Position numbers and translations under genes: made by a program
Shown: positions 9,253 through 17,518 of the stretch, piece by piece
Numbering within the stretch: the stretch's first letter is position 1
Layout: each line of letters starts with the position of its first letter
NCBI RefSeq assembly: GCF_001514065.1
Contig: NZ_KQ948436.1
Coordinates: 135,261 to 199,260 of the forward strand
Direction: 5' to 3'
DNA length: 64,000 nucleotides
DNA from: Streptomyces antibioticus
GTDB taxonomy: Bacteria > Actinomycetota > Actinomycetes > Streptomycetales > Streptomycetaceae
The notes under the pieces: generated by a model
What the model was told of the DNA's origin: nothing
Databases searched by the model: none
The model's input: only the letters and a program-made list of their open reading frames with translations

Positions 9253-9906
9253 GTGCGCGTACTCGTCGTCGAGGACGAGCAGCTGCTCGCCGATGCGGTG
9301 GCCACCGGACTGCGCCGGGAGGCCATGGCCGTCGACGTCGTGTACGACGGTGCGGCCGCCCTGGAGCGCATCGGCGTCAACGACTACGACGTGGTCGTCC
9401 TCGACCGCGACCTCCCCCTCGTCCACGGCGACGACGTCTGCCGCAAGATCGTCGAGCTCGGCATGCCCACGCGCGTGCTGATGCTCACCGCGTCCGGCGA
9501 CGTCAGCGACCGGGTCGAGGGCCTGGAGATCGGCGCCGACGACTATCTGCCCAAGCCCTTCGCGTTCAGCGAGCTGACGGCACGCGTGCGTGCCCTCGGC
9601 CGCCGGACCAGCGTGCCGCTGCCGCCCGTCCTGGAGCGCGCCGGCATCAAGCTCGACCCGAACCGCCGCGAGGTCTTCCGCGACGGCAAGGAAGTCCAGC
9701 TCGCGCCGAAGGAGTTCGCCGTCCTGGAGGTGCTGATGCGCTCCGAGGGCGCCGTCGTCTCCGCGGAGCAGCTCCTGGAGAAGGCCTGGGACGAGAACAC
9801 CGACCCGTTCACCAACGTCGTCCGGGTGACCGTCATGACCCTGCGCCGCAAGCTCGGTGAGCCGCCCGTCATCGTCACCGTCCCCGGCTCGGGCTACCGG
9901 ATCTGA
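9253..9906 (+). CDS. cutR: Two-component response regulator CutR (OmpR family)
   Basis: 217 residues. The receiver domain (1-115) starts MRVLVVEDEQLL; the phosphoacceptor Asp lies in VVVLDRDLPL (about residue 53) and the conserved Lys in DDYLPKPFAF. A winged-helix DNA-binding domain (about 125-217) ends in VTVPGSGYRI. Length and sequence match Streptomyces CutR, partner of CutS. The GTG at 9253 gives the canonical receiver start; a longer in-frame start at 9229 has no support. CutRS was first linked to copper-related phenotypes and later to antibiotic control and envelope stress. It lies 8 bp upstream of cutS. Confidence 0.95.
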   Translation: MRVLVVEDEQLLADAVATGLRREAMAVDVVYDGAAALERIGVNDYDVVVLDRDLPLVHGDDVCRKIVELGMPTRVLMLTASGDVSDRVEGLEIGADDYLPKPFAFSELTARVRALGRRTSVPLPPVLERAGIKLDPNRREVFRDGKEVQLAPKEFAVLEVLMRSEGAVVSAEQLLEKAWDENTDPFTNVVRVTVMTLRRKLGEPPVIVTVPGSGYRI

Positions 9907-9914
9907 GCCGCACC

Positions 9915-11153
9915 ATGGCCGCGACCCCCGCGCCTCCCCAGGCGCCCCCCAAGCCCACCTGGGACCCCCGCAGGGCGGAGCCTCCGTTCCCCTGGCTGCG
10001 TCCCACCATCCGCATAAGGCTGACCCTGCTGTACGGCGGGATGTTCCTGATCGCGGGCATCCTGCTGCTCTCGATCATCTACTTGCTGGCGGCGAACGCG
10101 CTGAACGTCGGCAGCGACCTTCCCTTCAAGGTCGTCACCGGCACGGTGTCCAGCGAGAGCTGCAACATCACCTCCACCCAGCTGTCGGCGGCCGAGCTCA
10201 ATCACGCCCTCAACGAGTGCGTCAACGAACAGCGTCAGCACGCCCTCGACAACCTCCTCAGCCGCTCCCTCCTCGCCCTCCTCGGTCTCGCGATCATCGC
10301 CTTCGCCTTCGGCTACGCCATGGCCGGCCGCGTCCTGTCCCCCTTGGGCCGGATCACCCGGACCGCCCGCGCGGTGGCGGGCTCGGACCTGTCGCGGCGG
10401 ATCGAGCTGGACGGACCCGACGACGAGCTGAAGGAGCTGGCCGACACCTTCGACGACATGCTGGAGCGCCTCCAGCGGGCCTTCACGGCCCAGCAGCGCT
10501 TCGTCGGCAACGCCTCGCACGAGCTGAGAACACCGCTGGCGATCAACCGCACGCTGCTGGAGGTGCACCTGTCCGACCCGGGCGCGCCCGTGGAGCTCCA
10601 GCAGCTCGGCAAGACGCTGCTGGCCACCAACGAGCGCAGTGAGCAGCTCGTGGAGGGCCTGCTGCTGCTCGCCCGCAGCGACAACCAGATCGTGGAGCGC
10701 AAGCCGGTGGACCTCGCCGAGGTCGCCGAGCAGGCCGTCGACCAGGTGCACGCCGAGGCCGAGGCCAAGGGCGTGGAGATCCGCGGTGAGCGGCTGTCCG
10801 CGGTCGTCCAGGGCAACGGCGTCCTGCTGGAGCGGATCGCGCTGAACCTCGTCCAGAACGCCGTGCGGTACAACGTCCAGGAGGGCGGCTGGGTGGAGGT
10901 CACCACCGAGGTCCAGCACGGACAGGCGGTGCTGGTCGTGTCGAACACCGGGCCGGTCGTGCCGGCGTACGAGATCGACAACCTCTTCGAGCCGTTCAAG
11001 CGGCTGCGGGGGGCCGACCGGACCGGCAGCGACAAGGGTGTCGGGCTCGGTCTGTCGATCGTGCGGTCGGTCGCGCGGGCGCACGGCGGCCACATCTACG
11101 CACAGCCGCGCGAGGGAGGAGGGCTCGTGATGCGGGTCACCCTGCCGATCTGA
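9915..11153 (+). CDS. cutS: Sensor histidine kinase CutS
   Basis: 412 residues. Membrane helix 1 spans about 36-60, followed by an extracytoplasmic loop of about 50 residues and helix 2 (about 112-135). Then come HAMP, a HisKA dimerisation domain with the phospho-His in GNASHELRTPLA, and an HATPase domain with NAVRYN (N box) and GVGLGLSIV (G box). The external loop holds exactly two cysteines, Cys83 (ESCNIT) and Cys102 (NECVNE), well placed to form a disulfide. It phosphorylates CutR. Start ATG 9915; the first 30 residues are Pro-rich and cytoplasmic. Confidence 0.95.
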   Translation: MAATPAPPQAPPKPTWDPRRAEPPFPWLRPTIRIRLTLLYGGMFLIAGILLLSIIYLLAANALNVGSDLPFKVVTGTVSSESCNITSTQLSAAELNHALNECVNEQRQHALDNLLSRSLLALLGLAIIAFAFGYAMAGRVLSPLGRITRTARAVAGSDLSRRIELDGPDDELKELADTFDDMLERLQRAFTAQQRFVGNASHELRTPLAINRTLLEVHLSDPGAPVELQQLGKTLLATNERSEQLVEGLLLLARSDNQIVERKPVDLAEVAEQAVDQVHAEAEAKGVEIRGERLSAVVQGNGVLLERIALNLVQNAVRYNVQEGGWVEVTTEVQHGQAVLVVSNTGPVVPAYEIDNLFEPFKRLRGADRTGSDKGVGLGLSIVRSVARAHGGHIYAQPREGGGLVMRVTLPI

Positions 11154-11546
11154 GACCATGTCGCCGACACACGGGGATGTTCGCTTTGCGCGGAATTTTC
11201 TGGGCACTCGTCGAGCCGCCCCGTGTGTGATCGATCACAAGGGCGAATTTCCGGCCATCTACCGACAGTGATCAAGAATGCAGCCGTAAAGCCGGGAAAG
11301 TCCGGGTTTTCGGGGGCCTTGATCACGGGAAGTACACGGTGAGACGCCTTTGAAGTGCGGCATTCGGACCGTGTACGGTCCCCATCGCCATCCCAGCCGA
11401 TCACTCATGAGGAGTCCGGTTGGGTGTCGATTGAGTAACAGACCTTGATGTGAGGCAAAATCTCCGCCTCGGGTCGGGCACAAGTCCGGCCTCTCACGCG
11501 TTACGTGCGCTGGAGACACCGCAGACACCCAGAGGGGGAGAGCGAC
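11154..11546. promoter_or_regulatory. Regulatory region upstream of the DUF4193 gene
   Basis: 393 bp. It holds a perfect 14-bp palindrome TGTGATCGATCACA at 11226-11239, which fits the GTG-N6-CAC operator of Streptomyces Crp. Two further arms are in inverted orientation, gtgatcaag (11268-11276) and cttgatcac (11318-11326). The AGAGGGGGAG ribosome-binding site of the next gene is at 11531-11540. Control by a Crp-family protein is inferred from the motif alone. Confidence 0.6.
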
Positions 11547-11843
11547 ATGGCAACGGATTACGACACCCCACGCAAGACCGACGACGACGTCGACTCGGAC
11601 AGCCTTGAAGAGCTGAAGGCCAGGAGGAACGACAAGTCGACCTCCGCAGTGGACGTCGACGAGTTCGAGGCCGCAGAAGGCCTGGAGCTGCCCGGCGCGG
11701 ACCTCTCGAACGAGGAGCTGGCCGTCCGGGTCCTGCCCAAGCAGCAGGACGAGTTCACCTGCATGAGCTGCTTCCTGGTGCACCACCGCAGCCAGCTGGC
11801 CCGAGAGAAGAACGGTCAGCCGATCTGCCGCGACTGCGACTGA
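11547..11843 (+). CDS. DUF4193 family zinc-ribbon protein
   Basis: 98 residues. The N-terminal two thirds is acidic (TDDDVDSDSLEELKARR) and probably disordered. The C-terminus carries two Cys pairs, FTCMSCFLVHH and ICRDCD, that should bind one zinc as in other DUF4193 members, which are near-universal in Actinobacteria. The role is not established; the architecture (acidic tail plus zinc ribbon) resembles small transcription-associated factors. Preceded by a strong AGAGGGGGAG ribosome-binding site and a Crp-like palindrome. The next gene starts 13 bp downstream. Confidence 0.9.
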   Translation: MATDYDTPRKTDDDVDSDSLEELKARRNDKSTSAVDVDEFEAAEGLELPGADLSNEELAVRVLPKQQDEFTCMSCFLVHHRSQLAREKNGQPICRDCD

Positions 11844-11856
11844 GGACGGGTCGGCC

Positions 11857-12813
11857 GTGACTGGCTCGACCCCTCCCTGGAAGCGCCGCTCCCGACAGGC
11901 GGGAGCGGACCAAGGGCCGTCCGACGGCTCTCATGGCGCGCGTGACGACGAGCGGGGCTCATCCCGTACGGGACCTTCCGATACGGGATCGGCCTCGCTC
12001 GAACCCGCGGCCGGCCGGAGTGACCTCCCGGCGTCCGCGGAGCAGTACCCCGCGCCCGTCGCCAAGCGGCGGGCCGCGGTCATCCGGGAAAAGGTCGGGG
12101 AAGGCGTCCGCAAGGGCGGCAGCCGCGCCAGGGCGGGCCTGGCGTACCTCGCCGACCGGATCATCGACAACGCCCCCAGAATCCCCGTACGCGACCTTCA
12201 GACGCTGCGCAGGCAGTTCCCGGGCCTGACGCCCGAGCAGCTCGCCGACAAGCTCGTGGCGGGCGCGGCGACGGCCACCGCGACGGTCGGTGCCGGTGTC
12301 GGCGCGGCGGCGATGCTGCCCGTACCGCCCGCGATGCCGACGGAACTGGCCGCGGAGATCACCGGGGTCGCGGCGATCGAGCTCAAACTGATCGCCGAGC
12401 TGCACGAGGTCTACGGCGTGCGACCGCCCGGCACCCTCAAGGACCGCAGCACCGCCTACCTGAACTCCTGGTCGGGCGAGCGCGGCATCGACGTGACCAA
12501 GCCGTCGACGATCAACTCCGCCCTCAGCGGCCCCATGAAGAACCAGCTGCGGCAGCAGATCATGAAGCGCATGATCCGCGACCTGCCCAACCTCATGCCG
12601 TTCATGGTCGGCGCGGCCGTGGGCGCGGTCATGAACCGCCGGGACACCAGGAAGCTCGCCGGACGCATCCGCGCGGACCTGCGCAAGATCCAGGTGCCCT
12701 GGGACGCGCTTCCGGAGCTCCCGCCGCTGGAGTCGCCCGCGGACCCCCTGACGGTCGGGGACGTCGCGAAGGAACTCGGCCGCGGGCACGGCGAGGACCG
12801 CCGCGACCGGTAA
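11857..12813 (+). CDS. Conserved hypothetical protein with glycine-rich hydrophobic core
   Basis: 318 residues. Residues 1-75 are low-complexity and polar. A basic amphipathic region follows, then a long small-residue segment (ATATVGAGVGAAAMLPVPPA) that could insert in or lie on the membrane, then LAAEITGVAAIELKLIAELH, a phrase resembling EcsC-family proteins. A second Gly/Ala helix (VGAAVGAVMNRR) precedes the C-terminus. I do not assign a function. The GTG at 11857 sits 13 bp after the DUF4193 gene with GAGGA upstream, so the two are likely cotranscribed. Confidence 0.8.
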   Translation: MTGSTPPWKRRSRQAGADQGPSDGSHGARDDERGSSRTGPSDTGSASLEPAAGRSDLPASAEQYPAPVAKRRAAVIREKVGEGVRKGGSRARAGLAYLADRIIDNAPRIPVRDLQTLRRQFPGLTPEQLADKLVAGAATATATVGAGVGAAAMLPVPPAMPTELAAEITGVAAIELKLIAELHEVYGVRPPGTLKDRSTAYLNSWSGERGIDVTKPSTINSALSGPMKNQLRQQIMKRMIRDLPNLMPFMVGAAVGAVMNRRDTRKLAGRIRADLRKIQVPWDALPELPPLESPADPLTVGDVAKELGRGHGEDRRDR

Positions 12814-12869
12814 GAGTTGCGTGAGATTCCCGTGGCCACGCCTGCCGGGTGACCACTGGCGCGAATGTT

Positions 12870-13331
12870 CTACGCGGCTTCCCGCGCCTGCCTGATCGCC
12901 TCCGCAAGCCGCTCCGGCTCACGCGTCGACAGGTACAGGTACGGCGTCGGGTCCTCGGGATCGGTGACGATCACACGCAGCGCCGTCGGGATGTAGGCGC
13001 GCAGCAGCAGGAAGGCGCGGGTGTCGGCCTTGTACGTGCGCCAGGCGCGCGCCTCCTCCGCGTCCAGGATCTCCGTCTCGCCCAGGGCGGTGACCGGGAT
13101 CTTCGCCTCTCCGGCGATCAGCGAGTCGCCCACGATCCGGATGCGCTGCGAGCCGTAGGAGCTGGCGAGGACCGCCGCCGCCGCGGTGCCGCCGACCAGG
13201 CCGCCGAGCAGCGGCAGGGTGCCGAACGGCAGCAGGATGAGGGCGAAGGAGACCCCCACCAGGAACGAGATCAGCCACCACGAGCGGGGCGCGGTGAGGC
13301 GTTCTTCGTACGGGGTCGCGGAGAGCTGCAT
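12870..13331 (-). CDS. DUF3093 membrane protein
   Basis: 153 residues. The N-terminal part holds two close membrane helices (WWLISFLVGVSFALILL and LPLLGGLVGGTAAAAVLAS). The soluble C-terminal half has the family phrases GEAKIPVTALGETE, TRAFLLLRAYIPTALRV and YLYLSTREPERLAEAI. DUF3093 genes commonly sit beside dut in Actinobacteria, as here, but no role is known. Divergent from the thioesterase gene with 58 bp between starts. Confidence 0.88.
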   Translation of the reverse strand: MQLSATPYEERLTAPRSWWLISFLVGVSFALILLPFGTLPLLGGLVGGTAAAAVLASSYGSQRIRIVGDSLIAGEAKIPVTALGETEILDAEEARAWRTYKADTRAFLLLRAYIPTALRVIVTDPEDPTPYLYLSTREPERLAEAIRQAREAA

Positions 13332-13389
13332 GAATCCAAGCTTGGCACGGTGTTAGTTCACGGCCGACGCGCGGGTAAGGTCTGCGGCT

Positions 13390-13974
13390 GTGAGTGGTAC
13401 TTCCGCAGCTCTTCAGCCTCCGGCCGACGCCGCGCCGCCGGTGCGTCATCCCGACGCGCCCGCGCCCGGTGAGCTGCTCGGCGCGCACTACGGCGAGTGC
13501 TTCGGCTGCGGTGACGGTCAGGCCCACGGGCTGCATCTGGCGGCCCGCGCGGGCGAGGGGGTCTCGGTCACCGCCGAGTTCACCGTCCGCCCCGCTCACC
13601 AGGGCGCCCCCGGTCTCGCGCACGGCGGGGTGCTGGCGACCGCCCTCGACGAGACGCTCGGTTCGCTGAACTGGCTGCTGCGCACGATCGCGGTGACGGG
13701 ACGGCTGGAGACCGACTTCGCGCGGCCCGTGCCCGTGGGCACGGTGCTGTACCTGGAGGCCGGTGTCACGGCCGTCGCCGGGCGCAAGATCTACTCCACC
13801 GCGACCGGCCGGATCGGCGGCCCCGAGGGCCCCGTCGCCGTCCGCGCTGACGCGCTCTTCATCGAGGTGAAGGTCGACCACTTCATCGACAACGGCCGCC
13901 CGGAGGAGATCCGGGCGGCCATGAACGACCCGGACCAGGTCCGGCGTGCCCGTGCCTTCGAGGTGAACCCGTGA
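13390..13974 (+). CDS. PaaI-type hot-dog thioesterase
   Basis: 194 residues. An N-terminal ECFGCGDGQAHGLHL segment precedes a hot-dog domain with the PaaI-family active-site phrase AHGGVLATALDETLG (HGG plus a downstream Asp/Glu). The expected reaction is hydrolysis of acyl-CoA thioesters; the substrate is unknown. GTG at 13390. The TGA stop overlaps the GTG of dut (GTGA), a translationally coupled pair. Confidence 0.88.
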   Translation: MSGTSAALQPPADAAPPVRHPDAPAPGELLGAHYGECFGCGDGQAHGLHLAARAGEGVSVTAEFTVRPAHQGAPGLAHGGVLATALDETLGSLNWLLRTIAVTGRLETDFARPVPVGTVLYLEAGVTAVAGRKIYSTATGRIGGPEGPVAVRADALFIEVKVDHFIDNGRPEEIRAAMNDPDQVRRARAFEVNP

Positions 13975-14522
13975 GCCGTGAACCCGTGAACGTGCTGATC
14001 CGGCGCGTCGACCCCGACGTACCGCTTCCGTCGTACGCGCACCCCGGCGACGCGGGAGCCGATCTGCGCACCACCGAGAGCTGTGAACTGAAGCCCGGTG
14101 AGCGAGTCGTGCTGCCCACCGGGGTGTCTGTCGCGCTGCCGGAGGGGTACGCGGCCTTCGTGCACCCTCGATCCGGTCTCGCCGCCCGCTGCGGTGTCGC
14201 TCTCGTGAATGCCCCGGGGACGGTGGATGCCGGGTACCGTGGGGAGATCAAGGTGATCGTGGTGAATCTCGACCCGCGCGAGGCGGTGCGGTTCGAGCGC
14301 TTCGACCGGATCGCCCAACTGGTCGTCCAGCAGGTCGAGCGGGTCAGCTTCCAGGAGGTCGCGGAGCTGCCCGACTCGGTGCGGGCCGAAGGGGGCTTCG
14401 GGTCCACCGGAGGCCATGCCGCGGTGGCCGGTACGAACAGCACAAGCGGTCAGGCCGCCGTCGGCGGCACAACGGGTGGGAATCGATACGCTTCGGTCGT
14501 ATCCGACCGGGAAGGACAGTGA
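13971..14522 (+). CDS. dut: Deoxyuridine 5'-triphosphate nucleotidohydrolase (dUTPase)
   Basis: 183 residues; trimeric dUTPase that hydrolyses dUTP to dUMP and pyrophosphate. All five motifs are visible: HPGDAGADL (1), PRSGLA (2), GTVDAGYRGEI (3, with the catalytic Asp), RFDRIAQLVV (4) and the Phe-containing arm GGFGSTG (5). The C-terminal 40 residues after motif 5 are an extra low-complexity tail (STSGQAAVGGTTGG), longer than most dUTPases. It overlaps the thioesterase gene by 4 bp and lies 1 bp before the DUF3710 gene. Confidence 0.96.
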   Translation: MSREPVNVLIRRVDPDVPLPSYAHPGDAGADLRTTESCELKPGERVVLPTGVSVALPEGYAAFVHPRSGLAARCGVALVNAPGTVDAGYRGEIKVIVVNLDPREAVRFERFDRIAQLVVQQVERVSFQEVAELPDSVRAEGGFGSTGGHAAVAGTNSTSGQAAVGGTTGGNRYASVVSDREGQ

Positions 14523-14523
14523 C

Positions 14524-15285
14524 GTGTTCGGACGTCGCAAGAAGAAGGATGCCGCCGAGGGCGCGGCCGGCGAGGCCGAGCAGGTCGTCGACAGTGTCGA
14601 CACTGAGGCGGACGACGAGGGCGAGCGCGAGCGCGTGAGGCTCGAGCCCGAGCCGCGGCCCGACGGGCCCTGGGACGACTCCGAGGTGCGCGAGCCCGGC
14701 GAGGGCCGCGTGGACCTCGGCGGTCTGTTCGTGCCCGGTGTGGACGGCATGGAGCTGCGGGTCGAGGTCGCGGGCGACGCGATCGTCGCGGCCACGGTCG
14801 TGCTGCGCGACAGCGCCATCCAGTTGCAGGCCTTCGCCGCGCCCAAGCGCGAGGGCATCTGGGGCGAGGTGCGCGAGGAGATCGCCACCGGCATCACCCA
14901 GCAGGGCGGCATCGTCGACGAGGTCGAGGGTCCGCTGGGCTGGGAGCTGCGGGCGCAGGTGCCGGTGCAGCTGCCGGACGGCACGGGCGGTTTCCAGGTC
15001 GTGCGGTTCGTCGGTGTGGACGGTCCGCGCTGGTTCCTGCGCGGTGTGATCTCGGGGCAGGGCGCGGTGCAGCCGCAGGCGGCCGGTCTGCTGGAGCAGA
15101 TCTTCCGGGACACGGTCGTGGTCCGCGGCGAGGGCCCGATGGCGCCCCGCGACCCGATCGTCCTGAAGCTGCCGAACGACGCCCAGATGGTCCCCGAGGG
15201 CGTTCAGCAGCAGGAGGAGGGCTCCCGCTTCTCCGGCGGCATGGGCCAGTTGCAGCGCGGCCCGGAGATCACCGAGGTCCGCTAG
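14524..15285 (+). CDS. DUF3710 family protein
   Basis: 253 residues. The N-terminus MFGRRKKKDAAEG is basic, followed by an acidic disordered region (to about 70). The DUF3710 domain follows, with GPWDDSEV, DLGGLFVPGVDGMELRVEV and LQAFAAPKREGIWGEVR. Found next to dut across Actinobacteria; molecular role unknown. GTG at 14524 directly follows the dut stop. Ends the operon, with a terminator 15 bp on. Confidence 0.9.
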   Translation: MFGRRKKKDAAEGAAGEAEQVVDSVDTEADDEGERERVRLEPEPRPDGPWDDSEVREPGEGRVDLGGLFVPGVDGMELRVEVAGDAIVAATVVLRDSAIQLQAFAAPKREGIWGEVREEIATGITQQGGIVDEVEGPLGWELRAQVPVQLPDGTGGFQVVRFVGVDGPRWFLRGVISGQGAVQPQAAGLLEQIFRDTVVVRGEGPMAPRDPIVLKLPNDAQMVPEGVQQQEEGSRFSGGMGQLQRGPEITEVR

Positions 15286-15299
15286 TCAGACGTACGAGA

Positions 15300-15332
15300 G
15301 GGCCGCACCCCGCCGCGGGGTGCGGCCCTTTT
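15300..15332 (+). terminator. Intrinsic terminator with T-run
   Basis: ggccgcacccc (15301-15311) pairs with ggggtgcggcc (15317-15327) over a 5-base loop, followed by TTTT at 15329-15332. It closes the thioesterase-dut-DUF3710 operon. Confidence 0.9.
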
Positions 15333-15346
15333 GCGTGCGTGGACTC

Positions 15347-15375
15347 TTGACGGCGCATTGGTCTGTACCTACCGT
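15347..15375 (+). promoter_or_regulatory. Promoter with embedded operator for the alginate-lyase gene
   Basis: TTGACG (15347-15352), 17-bp spacer, TACCGT (15370-15375): a good Streptomyces vegetative promoter. The spacer and -10 edge contain TTGGTCTGTACCTA (15358-15371), close to the TGGTCTAGACCA core bound by the GntR-family regulator DasR (9 of 12 positions). Repression by DasR or a relative is inferred from this resemblance only. Confidence 0.55.
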
Positions 15376-15443
15376 CTCGGCGCAACGCGTCTGTTCATAA
15401 AGGCGCTTCACGTTCACATACGAGAACGGAAGGCCCTCCACGT

Positions 15444-16622
15444 ATGCCCCCACGTACGCGCAGAACCGCTCTCCTCACGGCCGCGGCAGCCCTCGTCGCC
15501 GGCGCCCTCGCCTGGCCCGCCGACGCCGCGCCCACCACCTTCGTCCACCCCGGAGTCACCGTCTCCCAGAGCCAGTTGGACTTCGCCCGCGGCAAGGTCA
15601 ACGCCGGCGCCCAGCCCTGGAAGGGCGCCTTCGACCAGATGCTGGCGAGCAAGTACGCCGATCTGAACCGGACCCCCAAGCCCCGCGCGGTCGTCGAGTG
15701 CGGCTCGTACTCCAACCCCAACTACGGCTGCACCGACGAGCGCGAGGACGCCATAGCCGCGTACACCGACGCCCTCGCCTGGTACATCACCCGCGACGAC
15801 CGGTACGCCAAGAAGGCCATCCAGCTCATGGACGCCTGGTCCGCGACCATCACGGACCACACCAACAGCAACGCGCCCCTCCAGACCGGCTGGGCCGGCT
15901 CCTCCTGGCCCAAGGCCGCCGAGATCATCAAGTACACGTACACCGGAGGCTGGGCGGGCTCCGGCCGCTTCGCGACCATGCTCCGCAACGTCTACCTCCC
16001 CGAGGTCATCAACGGCTCCAACTCCAACGGCAATTGGGAGCTGTCGATGATGGAGGCCGCCGTCGGCATCTCCGTCTTCCTGGAGGACAGGACGTCGTAC
16101 GACAAGGCCATGGCGAAGTTCCGCACCCGCACCGCCGCCTACGTCTACCTCGCCTCCGACGGCTCCGTGCCCAGGACCGTGCCGAGCCAGAACCTCGACA
16201 CCACCGCGAAGATCGTCGCGTACTGGCAGGGCCAGTCCACCTTCGTCACCGGCCTCACCCAGGAGACCTGCCGCGACTTCACGCACACCGGCTACGGCAT
16301 ATCGGCGATCTCGCACATCGCCGAGGCCAGCCGCATCCAGGGACAGGACCTCTACGGCACCGACGTGGGCGAACGGCTGCGGCAGGCGCTGGGATTCCAG
16401 GCGAAGTACGAGCTGGGGACCGCCGTGCCCGACTGGCTGTGCGGCGGCTCGCTCAAGCTCGGCCTCGGACCGGTCACCGAGGTCGGCTACAACGCCCTCC
16501 ACAACCGCCTCGGCACCGCCATGACCAACACCCAGACCCTGACCGAACGCAACCGCCCGGCCGGCTCCAACAACCTCTTCGTCGCCTGGGAGACCCTCAC
16601 CCACGGGGACAATCCGAGCTGA
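15444..16622 (+). CDS. Secreted alginate lyase family protein
   Basis: 392 residues. Signal peptide 1-28 (basic RTRR, hydrophobic core, cleavage after ADA). The mature protein is an alpha/alpha-toroid of the alginate-lyase family: TDALAWYITRDDRYAKKAI, NSNAPLQTGW and SNGNWELSMMEAAVGISVF line the usual cleft. Such enzymes cleave uronic-acid polysaccharides by beta-elimination, but many Streptomyces members have untested substrates. It acts outside the cell. Transcribed alone from its own promoter, with a terminator right after the stop. Confidence 0.85.
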   Translation: MPPRTRRTALLTAAAALVAGALAWPADAAPTTFVHPGVTVSQSQLDFARGKVNAGAQPWKGAFDQMLASKYADLNRTPKPRAVVECGSYSNPNYGCTDEREDAIAAYTDALAWYITRDDRYAKKAIQLMDAWSATITDHTNSNAPLQTGWAGSSWPKAAEIIKYTYTGGWAGSGRFATMLRNVYLPEVINGSNSNGNWELSMMEAAVGISVFLEDRTSYDKAMAKFRTRTAAYVYLASDGSVPRTVPSQNLDTTAKIVAYWQGQSTFVTGLTQETCRDFTHTGYGISAISHIAEASRIQGQDLYGTDVGERLRQALGFQAKYELGTAVPDWLCGGSLKLGLGPVTEVGYNALHNRLGTAMTNTQTLTERNRPAGSNNLFVAWETLTHGDNPS

Positions 16623-16638
16623 CCGACCGTTGAACATG

Positions 16639-16668
16639 CCGGGCGCCCTTCGTGATACTGGCGCCCGG
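16639..16668 (+). terminator. Intrinsic terminator
   Basis: ccgggcgcc (16639-16647) and ggcgcccgg (16660-16668) form a 9-bp GC stem with a 12-base loop, 17 bp after the lyase stop. Confidence 0.7.
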
Positions 16669-16694
16669 TCGTCGGCTTCACGGGGGAGGGGCAC

Positions 16695-17387
16695 ATGAGC
16701 CAGGTGGTCACCGAGACCATGGTCCGGGTCGAGAACGTCCACAAGTCCTACGGTCGCGGCGCCGCCGTCGTCCACGCGCTGCGCGGGGTCTCGCTGGAGG
16801 TGCCGCGCGGGGAACTCGTCGCCCTCAAGGGACGCTCGGGCTCCGGGAAGACCACGCTCCTCAACATCGTCGGCGGGCTCGACGCACCCGACCAGGGGCG
16901 CGTCGAGGTCGGCGGGCGCGACCTCGCCGGCCTGGACGAGGACGGACTGCTGGCGCTGCGCCGGGACCACATCGGTTTCGTCTTCCAGTCCTTCGGACTC
17001 ATCCCGATCCTCACCGCCGCCGAGAACGTCGGCGTCCCCATGAGACTGCGCCGGGCCGACGCACGCGCGCGTGAGGAGCGCGTCGAGCTGCTGCTGTCCC
17101 TGGTGGGCCTCGCCGACCACGCCGGCCAGCGGCCCACCGAGCTCTCCGGCGGCCAGCAGCAGCGCGTCGCCATCGCCCGTGCCCTCGCCAACAGCCCCTC
17201 GCTGCTCGTCGCCGACGAGCCCACCGGCCAGCTCGACGCCGAAACCGGGCACGCCGTCATGGAGCTGCTGCGGGCCGTCGTCCGCAGCGAGAACGTGACC
17301 GCCCTCGTCGCCACGCACGACGCGACGCTGCTGGACCTGGCCGACCGGGTGCTGGAGCTGAGCGACGGGGAGATCGTCGAGGTCTGA
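16695..17387 (+). CDS. ABC transporter ATP-binding protein (MacB/LolD type)
   Basis: 230 residues, complete ATPase: Walker A GRSGSGKTT (about 46-54), Q-loop FVFQSFGLIP, signature LSGGQQQRVAIARAL, Walker B LLVADEPTGQLD and switch His in VATHDATLLDLA. The FQSFGLIP and DEPTGQLD phrases are typical of the MacB/LolD/FtsE branch, which normally pairs with an FtsX-like permease. No permease lies on either side, so the partner is elsewhere. GGGGGAGGGG precedes the ATG. Confidence 0.9.
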   Translation: MSQVVTETMVRVENVHKSYGRGAAVVHALRGVSLEVPRGELVALKGRSGSGKTTLLNIVGGLDAPDQGRVEVGGRDLAGLDEDGLLALRRDHIGFVFQSFGLIPILTAAENVGVPMRLRRADARAREERVELLLSLVGLADHAGQRPTELSGGQQQRVAIARALANSPSLLVADEPTGQLDAETGHAVMELLRAVVRSENVTALVATHDATLLDLADRVLELSDGEIVEV

Positions 17388-17518
17388 GACGCGCCGGGGG
17401 CGGCGTCAGGGTTGCGTCAAAGACGGTCCGCCGAGGGGCCCTCGACCCCAGTTGCCGCACTTGGTGGCCGTAAGGTCGACGCTGCGCAGGCAGCAGTGAC
17501 CGGAAGACAATGGGACCC

